From positions 186,001 to 250,000 of the forward strand of contig DASQAF010000009.1 in assembly GCA_035635855.1 (NCBI GenBank): DNA of 64,000 nt, given 5' to 3'. The translations under genes were made by a program, and so were the position numbers. Below the pieces are notes generated by a model, which saw only the letters and a program-made list of their open reading frames with translations, did not search any database and was not told where the DNA came from. This document shows positions 46,192 through 54,269 of this stretch, piece after piece. The first letter of the stretch is position 1. Each line of letters starts with the position of its first letter. The DNA comes from UBA11740 sp035635855 (GTDB taxonomy: Bacteria > Acidobacteriota > Blastocatellia > Pyrinomonadales > Pyrinomonadaceae).

Positions 46192-47695
46192 CGAATCAAT
46201 GATTGCCTGGCTGCCGGATCTTCTCTATACGGGCGGACGATTCGAGCGTGGCCAGGCACTCGTTTGTGACCCTTCGGGACAGATAGCAGGCGTCACCGGC
46301 GTCGATGAGCTGCGCGACGAAAAAAGAATTCGCCTGGCGAACCGCGCGATGATGCCGGGTATGGTGAACGCGCACTCGCACGCCTTTCAACGCGTGCTGA
46401 GGGGAAGAACTGAATACCGCGCCAGTAATAAGGATACCTTCTGGACCTGGCGCGAAATGATGTATTCCGCTGCGACCCGCCTGACCCCCGAAGATATCTA
46501 CGATGCTTCCCGCATGGCGTTTCTGGAAATGGCTCTGAATGGCATCACCGCGCTGGGCGAGTTTCATTACCTTCATCACGATCCGGACGGCCACCCATAC
46601 GACGATCCGAATCTGTTAGCGAAAGAAGTCGTACGCGCGGCGGGTGACGTAGGGCTGCGCATCGCTCTGATGCGCGTCGCTTATGCGCGCGCAGGTTTTC
46701 AGACTGAGCCTAATCCGAAGCAAGCGCGGTTCATCGAAAAGGATTCACAGACTTATCTGAGAAATCTCGACAAACTGATTGCCGACGTTGCTCGGGTCAG
46801 AAGCCCGACCGTGAGGGAGGGCAAGTTAACAAGAGAGGCCCTCCCTGACGGTCGGGCTTCTGAAACCGCGTGGGTTGGTCTAGCTCCGCACAGCGTTCGC
46901 GCAGTGCCGTTGGATTACTTATGCGAAGTGTTTGCGCACGCGAGGCAAAACGATCTGAAAGTTCACATGCACGTCGCCGAGCAACCGGCAGAGGTCTCTG
47001 CCTGCGTCGAAGAGCATGGACGCACACCGGTGGCTTTGCTGGAGACTGAAGGCCTGCTTAGCGAACGATTCACGGCTGTGCATGCGATTCACGTGACACC
47101 AAAAGCCATTCCTTCTTTTGCCCGCAGCGGCGCCATGGTTTGCGCGTGTCCGACAACTGAGCGAAACCTCGGCGACGGGGTTGTGCCGGCGGATGAATAC
47201 TTGAAACACCAAGTCCCTATTTGTCTGGGAACCGACAGCCACGCGCAGATCGATTTGCTGGAAGACGCGCGCGAGTTGGAGTATCACCTACGCCTGCAGA
47301 AACTCGAACGGGCAGTGCTGAGTGTCAGAAGCCCAACCGTGAGGGAGGGCATGGTAACTAGCGAGGCCCTCCCTGACGGTCGGGCTTCTGAAACCGCCGC
47401 GGTGCTGTTCGATTGCGCCACAGTCAACGGCGCACGCAGTATCGGCGCGCCGGGCGGGACTCTTGAGCCCGGTCGCCCCGCGGACTTTTTCACGGTAGCG
47501 CTTGACGATCCCGCAATAGCCGGCGCGTCACCTGACAATCTGCTTGCCGGCATCGTGTTTTCGCTGTCACGCGCGGCCGTGCGCGAAGTCGTCGTGGGTG
47601 GGAAGCCGTTGGTTTCTGAAGGTCAACACCTGATTCAGGAAGAAGTTGTTGAGAGATTCAATGAGTTGCAGAAGAGATTGTGGGGTGAAGGCTGA
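46172..47695 (+). CDS. hutF: HutF-like formimidoylglutamate deiminase (amidohydrolase), carrying two in-frame palindrome insertions
   Basis: A 507-residue metal-dependent amidohydrolase, predicted to deaminate N-formimidoyl-L-glutamate in histidine breakdown. Metal ligands appear in NAHSHAFQ, HMHVAEQP, AVHAIHVT and GTDSHAQI, with FHYLHHDPDGHPY and GLAPHSVRAVP typical of HutF. The family is about 450-460 residues; the excess is explained by two peptides of 23 residues each, RSPTVREG...ALPDGRAS, encoded by family A palindromes at 46797 and 47325. Both fall in loops between conserved blocks, so the active site should be intact. The start, 20 bases inside the SRPBCC gene, is the ATG at 46172. No other hut gene is in the window. 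Confidence 0.88.
   Translation: MESTENNESMIAWLPDLLYTGGRFERGQALVCDPSGQIAGVTGVDELRDEKRIRLANRAMMPGMVNAHSHAFQRVLRGRTEYRASNKDTFWTWREMMYSAATRLTPEDIYDASRMAFLEMALNGITALGEFHYLHHDPDGHPYDDPNLLAKEVVRAAGDVGLRIALMRVAYARAGFQTEPNPKQARFIEKDSQTYLRNLDKLIADVARVRSPTVREGKLTREALPDGRASETAWVGLAPHSVRAVPLDYLCEVFAHARQNDLKVHMHVAEQPAEVSACVEEHGRTPVALLETEGLLSERFTAVHAIHVTPKAIPSFARSGAMVCACPTTERNLGDGVVPADEYLKHQVPICLGTDSHAQIDLLEDARELEYHLRLQKLERAVLSVRSPTVREGMVTSEALPDGRASETAAVLFDCATVNGARSIGAPGGTLEPGRPADFFTVALDDPAIAGASPDNLLAGIVFSLSRAAVREVVVGGKPLVSEGQHLIQEEVVERFNELQKRLWGEG
46797..46863. repeat. REP-like palindrome, family A, copy 2 (inside coding sequence)
   Basis: The arms tcagaagcccgaccgtgagg (left) and gacggtcgggcttctga (right) are inverted; total 67 bases, spacer about 15. 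Read in the host gene's frame they encode RSPTVREGKLTREALPDGRASET. Reading is uninterrupted, so the element is tolerated within the HutF-like protein. Confidence 0.95.
47325..47391. repeat. REP-like palindrome, family A, copy 3 (inside coding sequence)
   Basis: The same 67-base length and arms as the copy at 46797, with one changed base in the left arm (cccaaccgt). It is in the same frame in the same gene and encodes RSPTVREGMVTSEALPDGRASET. The spacer differs from copy 2, so this is a separate insertion or an old duplication of the arms. Confidence 0.95.
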
Positions 47696-47704
47696 AGCAT
47701 CGCG

Positions 47705-47775
47705 TGTCGGAAGCCCGACCGTTAGGGAGGGCCAGCCGACGAATCAGGCCCTCCCTCACGGTCGGGCTTCTGACA
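47705..47775. repeat. REP-like palindrome, family A, copy 4
   Basis: Arms tgtcggaagcccgaccgtta and cacggtcgggcttctgaca, spacer about 15 bases. It lies between the HutF-like stop and the start of the ArgE-like gene, whose ATG is 14 bases further on. Confidence 0.95.
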
Positions 47776-47788
47776 CAATAACAACTTC

Positions 47789-48919
47789 ATGAACGTCGAA
47801 CAGACACTTGCTCAACTTGTCGCCATCGACTCAGTCTCGTCGCGCTCGAATGCCGAGATAATTTCTTATCTCGCTTCGCGCTGTGAAGCATCAGGTTTCG
47901 CGGTCAAACGTTTTCCGCACACGGACGAAACAGGGGCAGTAAAGATAAGTCTGATCGCGCTGGCGGGCGCTGAATTCAACCACACGCGCACCATTGAACT
48001 CGCGCTCGTCGGTCACACCGACACTGTGCCTTACGATCCGGCGTGGCCTGAAGCGCTGCGATTAACAGAACGCGACGGCAACCTGTTTGGCCGCGGCGCG
48101 TGCGACACCAAAGCATTCATCGCCGCCGCATTGACGGCCGTCGAGAGCATCGATCTGTCAAAGCTGCGGAAACCTTTGGCGCTCGTCTTTACTGCCGATG
48201 AAGAGATTGGCTGTCTGGGCGCCAAACGTCTGGCGCGGGCGAGGCCGTTCACGGCGCGCTGTGCGATCATCGGAGAGCCGACCTCGCTGCAACCGATGCG
48301 CGCCGGCAAAGGATACTGCGTCGCCGAAGTCACCGTGCGCGGTCGCGAAGCACACAGCGCCTATCCCGGGCTCGGTGCGTCCGCGATCTTTCGCGCCGCG
48401 CGACTGATCGAGCGCATTGAAAACATCGCGCGGGAAATAAAAAGCGATCGGCGCGACGGTTTCGATCCGCCTTACACAACCCTGAATGTTGGAGTGATTC
48501 AGGGCGGCACCGCAAAAAACATCATCGCCGGCGACTGCCGCTTCACGCTCGAGTGGCGAACGATCCCCGGACAGGATTCGGATTACGTTCTGAATCTCGT
48601 GCGGGAAGTGGTCGCGGACTTACAAATGCACGATCCGGACTTCGTTTGTGAGGTCGATGCCGCGCGGGCGGATGAGAGTTTTGAAACGTCTTCGGATTCA
48701 GATCTGGTTCAATTTCTCGAACAAGAATCGGACGCCCCATCAGGCACGGTCGCCTTTGGTACCGAAGCACCGAGCATGATTGCGCTGGGGGCCCAGGCGG
48801 TGGTCTTTGGCCCCGGTGACATCCGCGTCGCCCATCGCACCGGCGAGTTTGTGCCCGCGGATCAGCTCAACGATTGCGTGCGCATCCTGCGCCAGGCAAT
48901 CGAAAGGTTCTGCCGGTAA
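47789..48919 (+). CDS. argE: Acetylornithine deacetylase (ArgE-like, M20 family)
   Basis: A 376-residue zinc amidohydrolase, predicted to release ornithine from N-acetylornithine in arginine synthesis. M20 motifs are complete: LVGHTDTVPYD (His and Asp ligand), RGACDTKAFIAA, catalytic and metal Glu in TADEEIGCLGAKR, IGEPTSLQPMRAGKG, and the distal His in FGPGDIRVAHRTGEFV. GEPTSLQP and ACDTKAF favour ArgE over DapE. The ATG at 47789 has no strong Shine-Dalgarno, being 14 bases from a palindrome. It is not linked to other arg genes here. Confidence 0.9.
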   Translation: MNVEQTLAQLVAIDSVSSRSNAEIISYLASRCEASGFAVKRFPHTDETGAVKISLIALAGAEFNHTRTIELALVGHTDTVPYDPAWPEALRLTERDGNLFGRGACDTKAFIAAALTAVESIDLSKLRKPLALVFTADEEIGCLGAKRLARARPFTARCAIIGEPTSLQPMRAGKGYCVAEVTVRGREAHSAYPGLGASAIFRAARLIERIENIAREIKSDRRDGFDPPYTTLNVGVIQGGTAKNIIAGDCRFTLEWRTIPGQDSDYVLNLVREVVADLQMHDPDFVCEVDAARADESFETSSDSDLVQFLEQESDAPSGTVAFGTEAPSMIALGAQAVVFGPGDIRVAHRTGEFVPADQLNDCVRILRQAIERFCR

Positions 48920-48925
48920 ACGCCC

Positions 48926-48991
48926 TGGAGCGCGGACATCTCTGTCCGCCGGCTTGCCTCGCAAGCTCAGGCAACCGCCGGTCGCTCCGGT
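48926..48991. repeat. REP-like palindrome, family C, copy 4
   Basis: It begins ggagcgcggacatctctgtc like other family C elements and carries an inner ttgcctcgcaagctcaggcaa hairpin, ending gccggtcgctccgg. It lies seven bases after the ArgE-like stop. Confidence 0.8.
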
Positions 48992-49033
48992 GAGTCGAAG
49001 CTATGCTTTGCCAACTAACTTCCAGAGTCAGAA

Positions 49034-49807
49034 ATGAAAAACACCGACCGAATCGATCGCCTCCGCATTGCTTCCCCATGTCCAGCGAACTGGGCGCAAA
49101 TGACCGGCGATGATCGCGTGCGATTCTGCGACCTCTGTAATCTGCACGTTTACAATCTTGCCGAACTGACCCGAACTGAAGCCGAGTCGCTCATCGCAAA
49201 CAGTGAAGGGCGCACCTGTGCCAGACTCTATCGTCGCTCTGACGGCACGGTAATCACAAAGGATTGTCCGGTCGGACTGCGCGCGCTGCGACGACGGGCT
49301 GCGAAAGTTGCAGGTGTTGTGTTCGCGGCGTTCATGAGTCTGGTTGGCAGCGTCGCTGGCCAAAAGCCTGCCGCAAGTAAGTCCTCTTGCACGAAACAAG
49401 TGACGATCACCAGGGCAGGCGCTCAGTCTTCGAGCGAGAATGGCGTTATCTCAGGAACGATTCTTGATCAAAACGGGGCGTTAGTAGCTGGCGCGAAAAT
49501 CACAATCACTAACCGGAAGACAAAGGAGACTTATCACACCTCTTCCAACGCCGAGGGACGCTATCTGATTGCGTACATCCCACCGGGAACTTACGACATC
49601 ATCATTAAGTCGCCCGGCTTTAAGAATCTCGGAGTTACGAAGATTAGTCTCGCCGGCAAAGAAACCGCCAACCTGGAAGTGGTCCTGTTGGTCGATGGAA
49701 GCATGCTGATGGGAGTTATCGCCGAGTCGCCGCTAATTGACACCTCGTCATCAAGCACTACTATTATCATCAGCGGAGAAACGCTCCGCAGACTTCCGAT
49801 TCCATAA
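49034..49807 (+). CDS. Membrane-linked protein with Acidobacteria-type Cys module and carboxypeptidase-regulatory domain
   Basis: A 257-residue protein. The N-terminal module (about 1-85) has CPANWAQMTGDDRVRFCDLC, then NLHVYNLAELTRTEAESL and RSDGTVITKDCPVG, a pattern I associate with Acidobacteria. One membrane helix follows (about 95-112), and a carboxypeptidase-regulatory-like beta domain occupies about 135-225 (GTILDQNGALVAGAKITITN; GRYLIAYIPPGTYDIIIKSP). So the first part is probably cytosolic and the beta domain periplasmic. The end SGETLRRLPIP resembles the short plug-like sequence that follows such domains in TonB-linked proteins. Function unknown. Its stop is only 50 bases from the next gene. 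Confidence 0.75.
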   Translation: MKNTDRIDRLRIASPCPANWAQMTGDDRVRFCDLCNLHVYNLAELTRTEAESLIANSEGRTCARLYRRSDGTVITKDCPVGLRALRRRAAKVAGVVFAAFMSLVGSVAGQKPAASKSSCTKQVTITRAGAQSSSENGVISGTILDQNGALVAGAKITITNRKTKETYHTSSNAEGRYLIAYIPPGTYDIIIKSPGFKNLGVTKISLAGKETANLEVVLLVDGSMLMGVIAESPLIDTSSSSTTIIISGETLRRLPIP

Positions 49808-49857
49808 GGTCACATTTGCTTTTGAATAATCGATCCGGATTCATACGAAAGGCTATT

Positions 49858-51057
49858 TTGAAATACGTTAATTCCTTAATCGGCCGAACGGCTCTCTGCT
49901 TACTGCTGGCCTTCGGCCTCAACTCATTCGTTTCGGCTGTTTATGGTCAAACCGATAACACGCCCTTTCCGGCGCCCACTGAACTACAACACGGACCGCC
50001 GCTGACGAACCAGGAATTTGTGCAACTTCTTTATCAGCTGCCAAAACATCCGGACCAGAAGGACAAGCTGATTGACGAGATCCGCAAACGCGGCATCGCT
50101 TTCCCGCTGACTGCTGGGCTGCGATCGTTGGTGGCCACGAAAAGCGGCAACGACAATTCAATAATTCACACGCTGGAAGAGGCGGACCGCCGGCGCGTGA
50201 ATCCGGTGGCGGCGTCCCTGCCGCCGACAGCGGAAGGACTGGAGTTGCTCCAACAAGCTCGAAAGGCCACCCTGGGCGCGGCCGACAAGATGCCGGACTA
50301 TATTGTCAAACAGCAGATCACGAGATCGCATGCTTTCGGCCAGAGCAAAAACTGGGCGGTCTATGATCGGCTCAGCATCGCCGTAAGCTATCGTCAAACC
50401 GCGGGTGAGGATTACAAACTACTTTCGGTGAACGGCATGCCCGCAAATCAGGATCAGAGTTACGGGATGAAACTTGGCGGCACGATTTCCACCGGCGAAT
50501 ACGTCACGACGCTGAGCGAACTTTTCAAGCCTGAGACGCGCGCTGAATTCAATATGGTCGATACCGACACTTTGCGTGGCAGACGGACGATCATCTATGA
50601 GTTCGAAGTAAAGAAAGAATTCTCTCATCAGTCGTTGGGGTGGGGCGAACATGGTTCGATCGAGCAGCAAACAATATCCGGTTATCGCGGAAGGATCTGG
50701 GTTGACCGCGAAAATAACCGCGTGTTGCGGCTGGAAGACATCAGCACCGAAATCGATCCCGGTTTTCCCATCACCGCGGCCAGCAAGGTGATCGATTACG
50801 AATGGGTGGCCATCAACGAGCAGGAACACCTGCTGCCCTCACGCGCAGTGGTAGAGCTTACTGATCGCGTGCGCGGACAAACTGAGCAGACGCGTAACGA
50901 GATTCTCTTCCGCGGCTATCGCAAGTTTGGCGCGGAAGTGAAGATTATCGACATTGACGAAAAGGACTTTCCGCCGGACAAACCCGAAGAGACTGCGCCG
51001 GTCAGGCCAGAAACAGCACCCGCACTCAAACCGGCGCCGAAGAAACCAGAAGAATGA
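49858..51057 (+). CDS. Secreted protein of unknown function
   Basis: A 399-residue exported protein, common type in Acidobacteria but without a name I recognise. I prefer the TTG at 49858 because gaaagg precedes it at five-base spacing and a signal peptide (LIGRTALCLLLAFGLNSFVS) begins directly after; an in-frame TTG at 49816 would add 14 residues. The mature part has helical segments (about 25-110), then a beta-rich domain (about 140-355) with RGRIWVDRENNRVLRLEDIS, similar to outer-membrane-lipoprotein-sorting-type folds. A Pro-rich tail (about 370-399) ends the protein. Its stop overlaps the next start (ATGA). Confidence 0.7.
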   Translation: MKYVNSLIGRTALCLLLAFGLNSFVSAVYGQTDNTPFPAPTELQHGPPLTNQEFVQLLYQLPKHPDQKDKLIDEIRKRGIAFPLTAGLRSLVATKSGNDNSIIHTLEEADRRRVNPVAASLPPTAEGLELLQQARKATLGAADKMPDYIVKQQITRSHAFGQSKNWAVYDRLSIAVSYRQTAGEDYKLLSVNGMPANQDQSYGMKLGGTISTGEYVTTLSELFKPETRAEFNMVDTDTLRGRRTIIYEFEVKKEFSHQSLGWGEHGSIEQQTISGYRGRIWVDRENNRVLRLEDISTEIDPGFPITAASKVIDYEWVAINEQEHLLPSRAVVELTDRVRGQTEQTRNEILFRGYRKFGAEVKIIDIDEKDFPPDKPEETAPVRPETAPALKPAPKKPEE

Positions 51058-52340
51058 TTAGATCGATCCGAGACGGTGCATTAGCCCGACCGTCAGGGAG
51101 GGCTCATTATCGACTCAGAACGGAGCCCTCGCTGACGGTCGGGTTAGTGCACCGGTTGGCCATCTTCCTCACTATTGCTCTGGTGGTCCTAATTCCGACC
51201 GCCACTTTCGCTCAAACCAAACCCGACAAAGATTATCTGTTCTATGTCGTCTCTGAATCCGCTGACAAGATCGCTTTGATTCGTTTCGGACCAAACGGCG
51301 CGCGGGTCGATCACGATCTGCAAACGGGCGACATGCCGGTAGACATCGACGGGCCTCACGGCATTGTTATCTCGCCCGACAAACAGTTCTATTACGTTTC
51401 CATCGCGCACGGCCGGCCGTTTGGTTTGGTCTGGAAGTACGCGACGAAAGACGACCGCGTCATCGGCAAGACTACGCTCGGATATTTTCCGGCGACGATG
51501 GACATCACGCCCGACGGTAACTTTCTGTTCGTCGTCAACTTCAACTTGCATGGCGACATGGTGCCGTCATCAGTCTCTGTTGTCTCCACGCCGACAATGA
51601 CTGAAGTGGCGCGCATTCAGACGTGCACCATGCCGCATGGCTCGCGGCTGAATCCGCAAGGCACTAAACAATATTCCGCCTGTATGATGGACGACATGCT
51701 GGTCGAGATTGACACCGCCAGTTTGAAAGTGGCGCGCCACTTTATCGTTACCAAAGGAAAAGAGTTGGGCCTGACGGGTGCGCCGAAAATAAAAGCTGCC
51801 GATGCAACCCCGGGAATGGCCGGAATGAACATGCCCGGCATGAAGGACACCGGCGGACACGGCATGGAACCGCCCAAGCCCGGCGACAATTCCTGCTCGC
51901 CAACCTGGGCGCAGCCTTCGGTTGACGGATCGTCGATCTATGTCGCCTGTAACAAGTCGAGTGAGATTGTCGAAGTCAATGCGAACACCTGGAAGCTGGT
52001 GCGCCGCATTCCAGCGCGCGCCGGCGTTTACAATCTCGCGGTCACGCACGACGGCACTCGCTTGCTCGCAACCAACAAACGCGATCAATCAGTTTCGATT
52101 TATGATTTGAAGAGTGGCAAGGAACTCGCGCGACTGCCAACCAAACGAAGAGTCCTGCACGGCGTGGTCGTGTCTCCCGATGACGCGTATGCATTTGTAA
52201 CTGTCGAAGGAGTCGGCGCGGAACCGGGCACAGCTGAGATTATCGATCTGAAGGCCTTGAAGACGGTGGCGACTGTTGATGTTGGCGAAGAAGCCGCCGG
52301 TGTTGACTTCTACAAGATTGAATCGCCGACCCGACCATAA
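51054..52340 (+). CDS. YVTN-type beta-propeller protein, exported, with palindrome-encoded N-terminus
   Basis: A 428-residue protein with seven or so beta-propeller blades of the YncE/YVTN type (YVVSESADKIALIRF; DGNFLFVVNFN; DGSSIYVACNKSSEIVEVN; DGTRLLATNKRDQSVSIYDL). A Met/Gly-rich loop (about 252-268, PGMAGMNMPGMKD) may bind copper. The ATG at 51054 overlaps the preceding stop. The first 31 residues come from a family A palindrome (GALARPSG...EPSLTVGL), which pushes the signal peptide (LAIFLTIALVVLIPTATFA) inward. A GTG at 51147 would start right before that signal peptide, so the palindrome may be untranslated in practice. Confidence 0.85.
   Translation: MIRSIRDGALARPSGRAHYRLRTEPSLTVGLVHRLAIFLTIALVVLIPTATFAQTKPDKDYLFYVVSESADKIALIRFGPNGARVDHDLQTGDMPVDIDGPHGIVISPDKQFYYVSIAHGRPFGLVWKYATKDDRVIGKTTLGYFPATMDITPDGNFLFVVNFNLHGDMVPSSVSVVSTPTMTEVARIQTCTMPHGSRLNPQGTKQYSACMMDDMLVEIDTASLKVARHFIVTKGKELGLTGAPKIKAADATPGMAGMNMPGMKDTGGHGMEPPKPGDNSCSPTWAQPSVDGSSIYVACNKSSEIVEVNANTWKLVRRIPARAGVYNLAVTHDGTRLLATNKRDQSVSIYDLKSGKELARLPTKRRVLHGVVVSPDDAYAFVTVEGVGAEPGTAEIIDLKALKTVATVDVGEEAAGVDFYKIESPTRP
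51075..51153. repeat. REP-like palindrome, family A, copy 5 (inside N-terminal coding region)
   Basis: Arms ggtgcattagcccgaccgtc (left) and gacggtcgggttagtgcacc (right), spacer about 17 bases. It lies between the ATG at 51054 and the signal peptide of the propeller protein. The reading frame differs from that used in the HutF-like gene and is also open. Confidence 0.95.
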
Positions 52341-52562
52341 GCGCGCACTTGGCGCTGTTCCCAACAGACCTGAATTACAGTAGCTTCCTGGTTTGAAATT
52401 CTCCGCGCTCTCTCCGCGTACTCTGCGGAGATCACGCAGAGAAGAACTAAATTAGGACACCATCCGAATTACTTTTAAGTCTCCAGGCTTCCTTTCGTGT
52501 GCTACCATACGCGCACGCTGCATGGCCCGCCTCGCGAGAACTCAAGAAATTCTGAGGCACTG

Positions 52563-53321
52563 ATGAAACATTGCCCCAAATGCAACCGCGACTACCCGGA
52601 TGACGGTCTACGTTTCTGTCTTGACGACGGCGTTCTACTCGTGACCAAAACGCCATCGCGATCTTCGGACGTTCAGCCCACGCTGCGAATGCCGCCGCCG
52701 CAGACAGCGCCGCAGCCAAAGCCTGCCACAACTGTTCCGAGCTTCGACCCGAAACCCGCCACTCGCCGGCAACTCTGGCCGATGGTGATAGGCTTTTCGG
52801 CTCTGGCCCTCGCCGTTCTGCTGATTGCGGGGTGGTGGGTAAGCACCCACTCAGACAGTGAGCTGCTCTATCAAACCCGGCACGACAACACAGTGAAAAT
52901 GCGGCTGCTGCTGCTCCTGGGCGCAAATGCAAATGCGAAAGACGAGACGGAATCAACGCCGCTGATGGGCGCGGCCTGGAGAGGCCAGACCGACGCCGTA
53001 AAGATGCTGCTCGAACACGGCGCTAATCTCAACGCCAGAAACAAAAACGGCGAGACGCCTCTGATTTTGGCCGCGAAAGAAGGACACACCGAGATCGTCA
53101 GGCTGTTGCTGGACAGAAATCCTGATTTGAACGCGAAAGACAATGATGGCTGGACATGTCTCATGTGGGCGGCCTGGAATGGTTATACAGAAACCGTGAA
53201 AATATTATTGAACACCGGCGTTCGGGTCAGCGCCAGGAACAACGCCGGTGAGACGGCTGAGTTTCTGGCCGAAAAAAAATTACATCCCGACATTGCCACG
53301 CTGCTTCGCGCTGCCGAATAA
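52563..53321 (+). CDS. Ankyrin-repeat protein with zinc ribbon and membrane helix
   Basis: A 252-residue protein from the ATG at 52563. The N-terminal zinc ribbon CPKCNRDYPDDGLRFCLDDG (about 4-23) is typical of Acidobacteria. A Pro-rich linker leads to a membrane helix (about 78-98). The rest (about 110-250) is four ankyrin repeats such as ESTPLMGAAWRGQTDAVKML and NGETPLILAAKEGHTEIVRL. The ankyrin part should be on the outer face of the membrane and bind proteins; the partner is unknown. The frame could be extended to 52497, but the zinc ribbon is the natural start. Confidence 0.85.
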   Translation: MKHCPKCNRDYPDDGLRFCLDDGVLLVTKTPSRSSDVQPTLRMPPPQTAPQPKPATTVPSFDPKPATRRQLWPMVIGFSALALAVLLIAGWWVSTHSDSELLYQTRHDNTVKMRLLLLLGANANAKDETESTPLMGAAWRGQTDAVKMLLEHGANLNARNKNGETPLILAAKEGHTEIVRLLLDRNPDLNAKDNDGWTCLMWAAWNGYTETVKILLNTGVRVSARNNAGETAEFLAEKKLHPDIATLLRAAE

Positions 53322-53414
53322 AAATCCGAATCGTTCTTGCGATTTGAACTGACAAGAGCCAGGTCTCCCGCCACACGTAAAGATTTTTGATGATCAAAGC
53401 CAGGAGAAATCCAC

Positions 53415-54152
53415 ATGTTCAGACACTTGACGATCTTGTTTGTTCTGGGTCTTGGTTGCTGGATCACGCAAAGTGAGCCCGCGTCCGCTAACAACATTCT
53501 AAAGGATCGAGACTTTGAAATCGTGGTTAGCATCCCAACGGGTGCAACTGCCCTAATGTCTCCGCAGCAGGAAATTGAACTAGCTCTTAAAGCCGCTCCC
53601 GTTCATTTGCGGAATGGCGCCACCGTGTACACGTTCGGCAAGAAGGGTTATGAAAAAGCACGCACCGGCACTAACGGCTTCAATTGTCTGGTCAATCGTG
53701 ACGGCACTCAGAATGGTGAGCAGAGCGTTTATCCGACCTGCTGGGATCCTGAGGGCAGCAGAACGATTTTGCCGGTGATGTTGCGCGTTGGAGAACTTAT
53801 CGCTCAGGGAAAATCCGCAGCCGAGATCAAGCGCGATATTGAAGAAGGATTCAATCAGGGCCGATTTCACAGCCCGGCCAAAACGGGGATCGCCTACATG
53901 CTGGCGGGCGATGTGAAATTCGATCCGAAAACCGGCCAGTTCGGTGCCACCGAGTTTCCTCCGCATTACATGATCTATGCGCCCGGTGTTACCAACGAAG
54001 ACATCGGCGTCTCGAATGAAGCGATGAAGCAAACTCCGGGACTGCCGTTCGTGTATTCAGGATATTCAGGCGGATCGAGGACGGCTTACATTATCGTGAT
54101 GGCCAACGAGTCTGGCGGACATACGATGCAGAGTCAGAACCGCCTGCGGTAG
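53415..54152 (+). CDS. Secreted protein of unknown function, stop codon supplied by palindrome
   Basis: A 245-residue exported protein that I do not recognise. The signal peptide is about 1-25 (ILFVLGLGCWITQSEPASA). The mature chain contains GATVYTFGKKGYEKARTGTN, FNCLVNRDGTQ and a region similar to proteins that carry PEG or FPPHYMIYAPG motifs; I saw no catalytic motif. The ATG at 53415 follows aggag at eight-base spacing. The last residues SQNRLR and the TAG at 54150-54152 lie inside the left arm of a family B palindrome. The convergent gene at 54248 ends with the same SQNRLR. Confidence 0.7.
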   Translation: MFRHLTILFVLGLGCWITQSEPASANNILKDRDFEIVVSIPTGATALMSPQQEIELALKAAPVHLRNGATVYTFGKKGYEKARTGTNGFNCLVNRDGTQNGEQSVYPTCWDPEGSRTILPVMLRVGELIAQGKSAAEIKRDIEEGFNQGRFHSPAKTGIAYMLAGDVKFDPKTGQFGATEFPPHYMIYAPGVTNEDIGVSNEAMKQTPGLPFVYSGYSGGSRTAYIIVMANESGGHTMQSQNRLR

Positions 54153-54269
54153 CGGGCGGTTGATCCTCGTGATCCCTCTGACGCTTCAAGCCTGAGTTAG
54201 CCCGTCGCTAATCCTTGCGATTTTTATTCTGCCAGTTCAACCGCCCGCTACCGCAGGCGGTTCTGACTC
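54131..54269. repeat. REP-like palindrome, family B, copy 2, joining two convergent genes
   Basis: Two perfect 33-base arms (54131-54163 and 54237-54269), each beginning gagtcagaaccgcctgcggt and ending cgggcggttga when read inward; about 73 bases separate them. Read inward in one frame each arm gives SQNRLR and a TAG; in another it gives SEPPAVAGG and TGA. Both converging genes end in the first frame. Confidence 0.95.

Noticed and set aside
46797..47775. CRISPR-like array of family A repeats
   Set aside because: The copies are palindromes at irregular distances of several hundred bases with coding sequence between them, not regularly spaced spacers.
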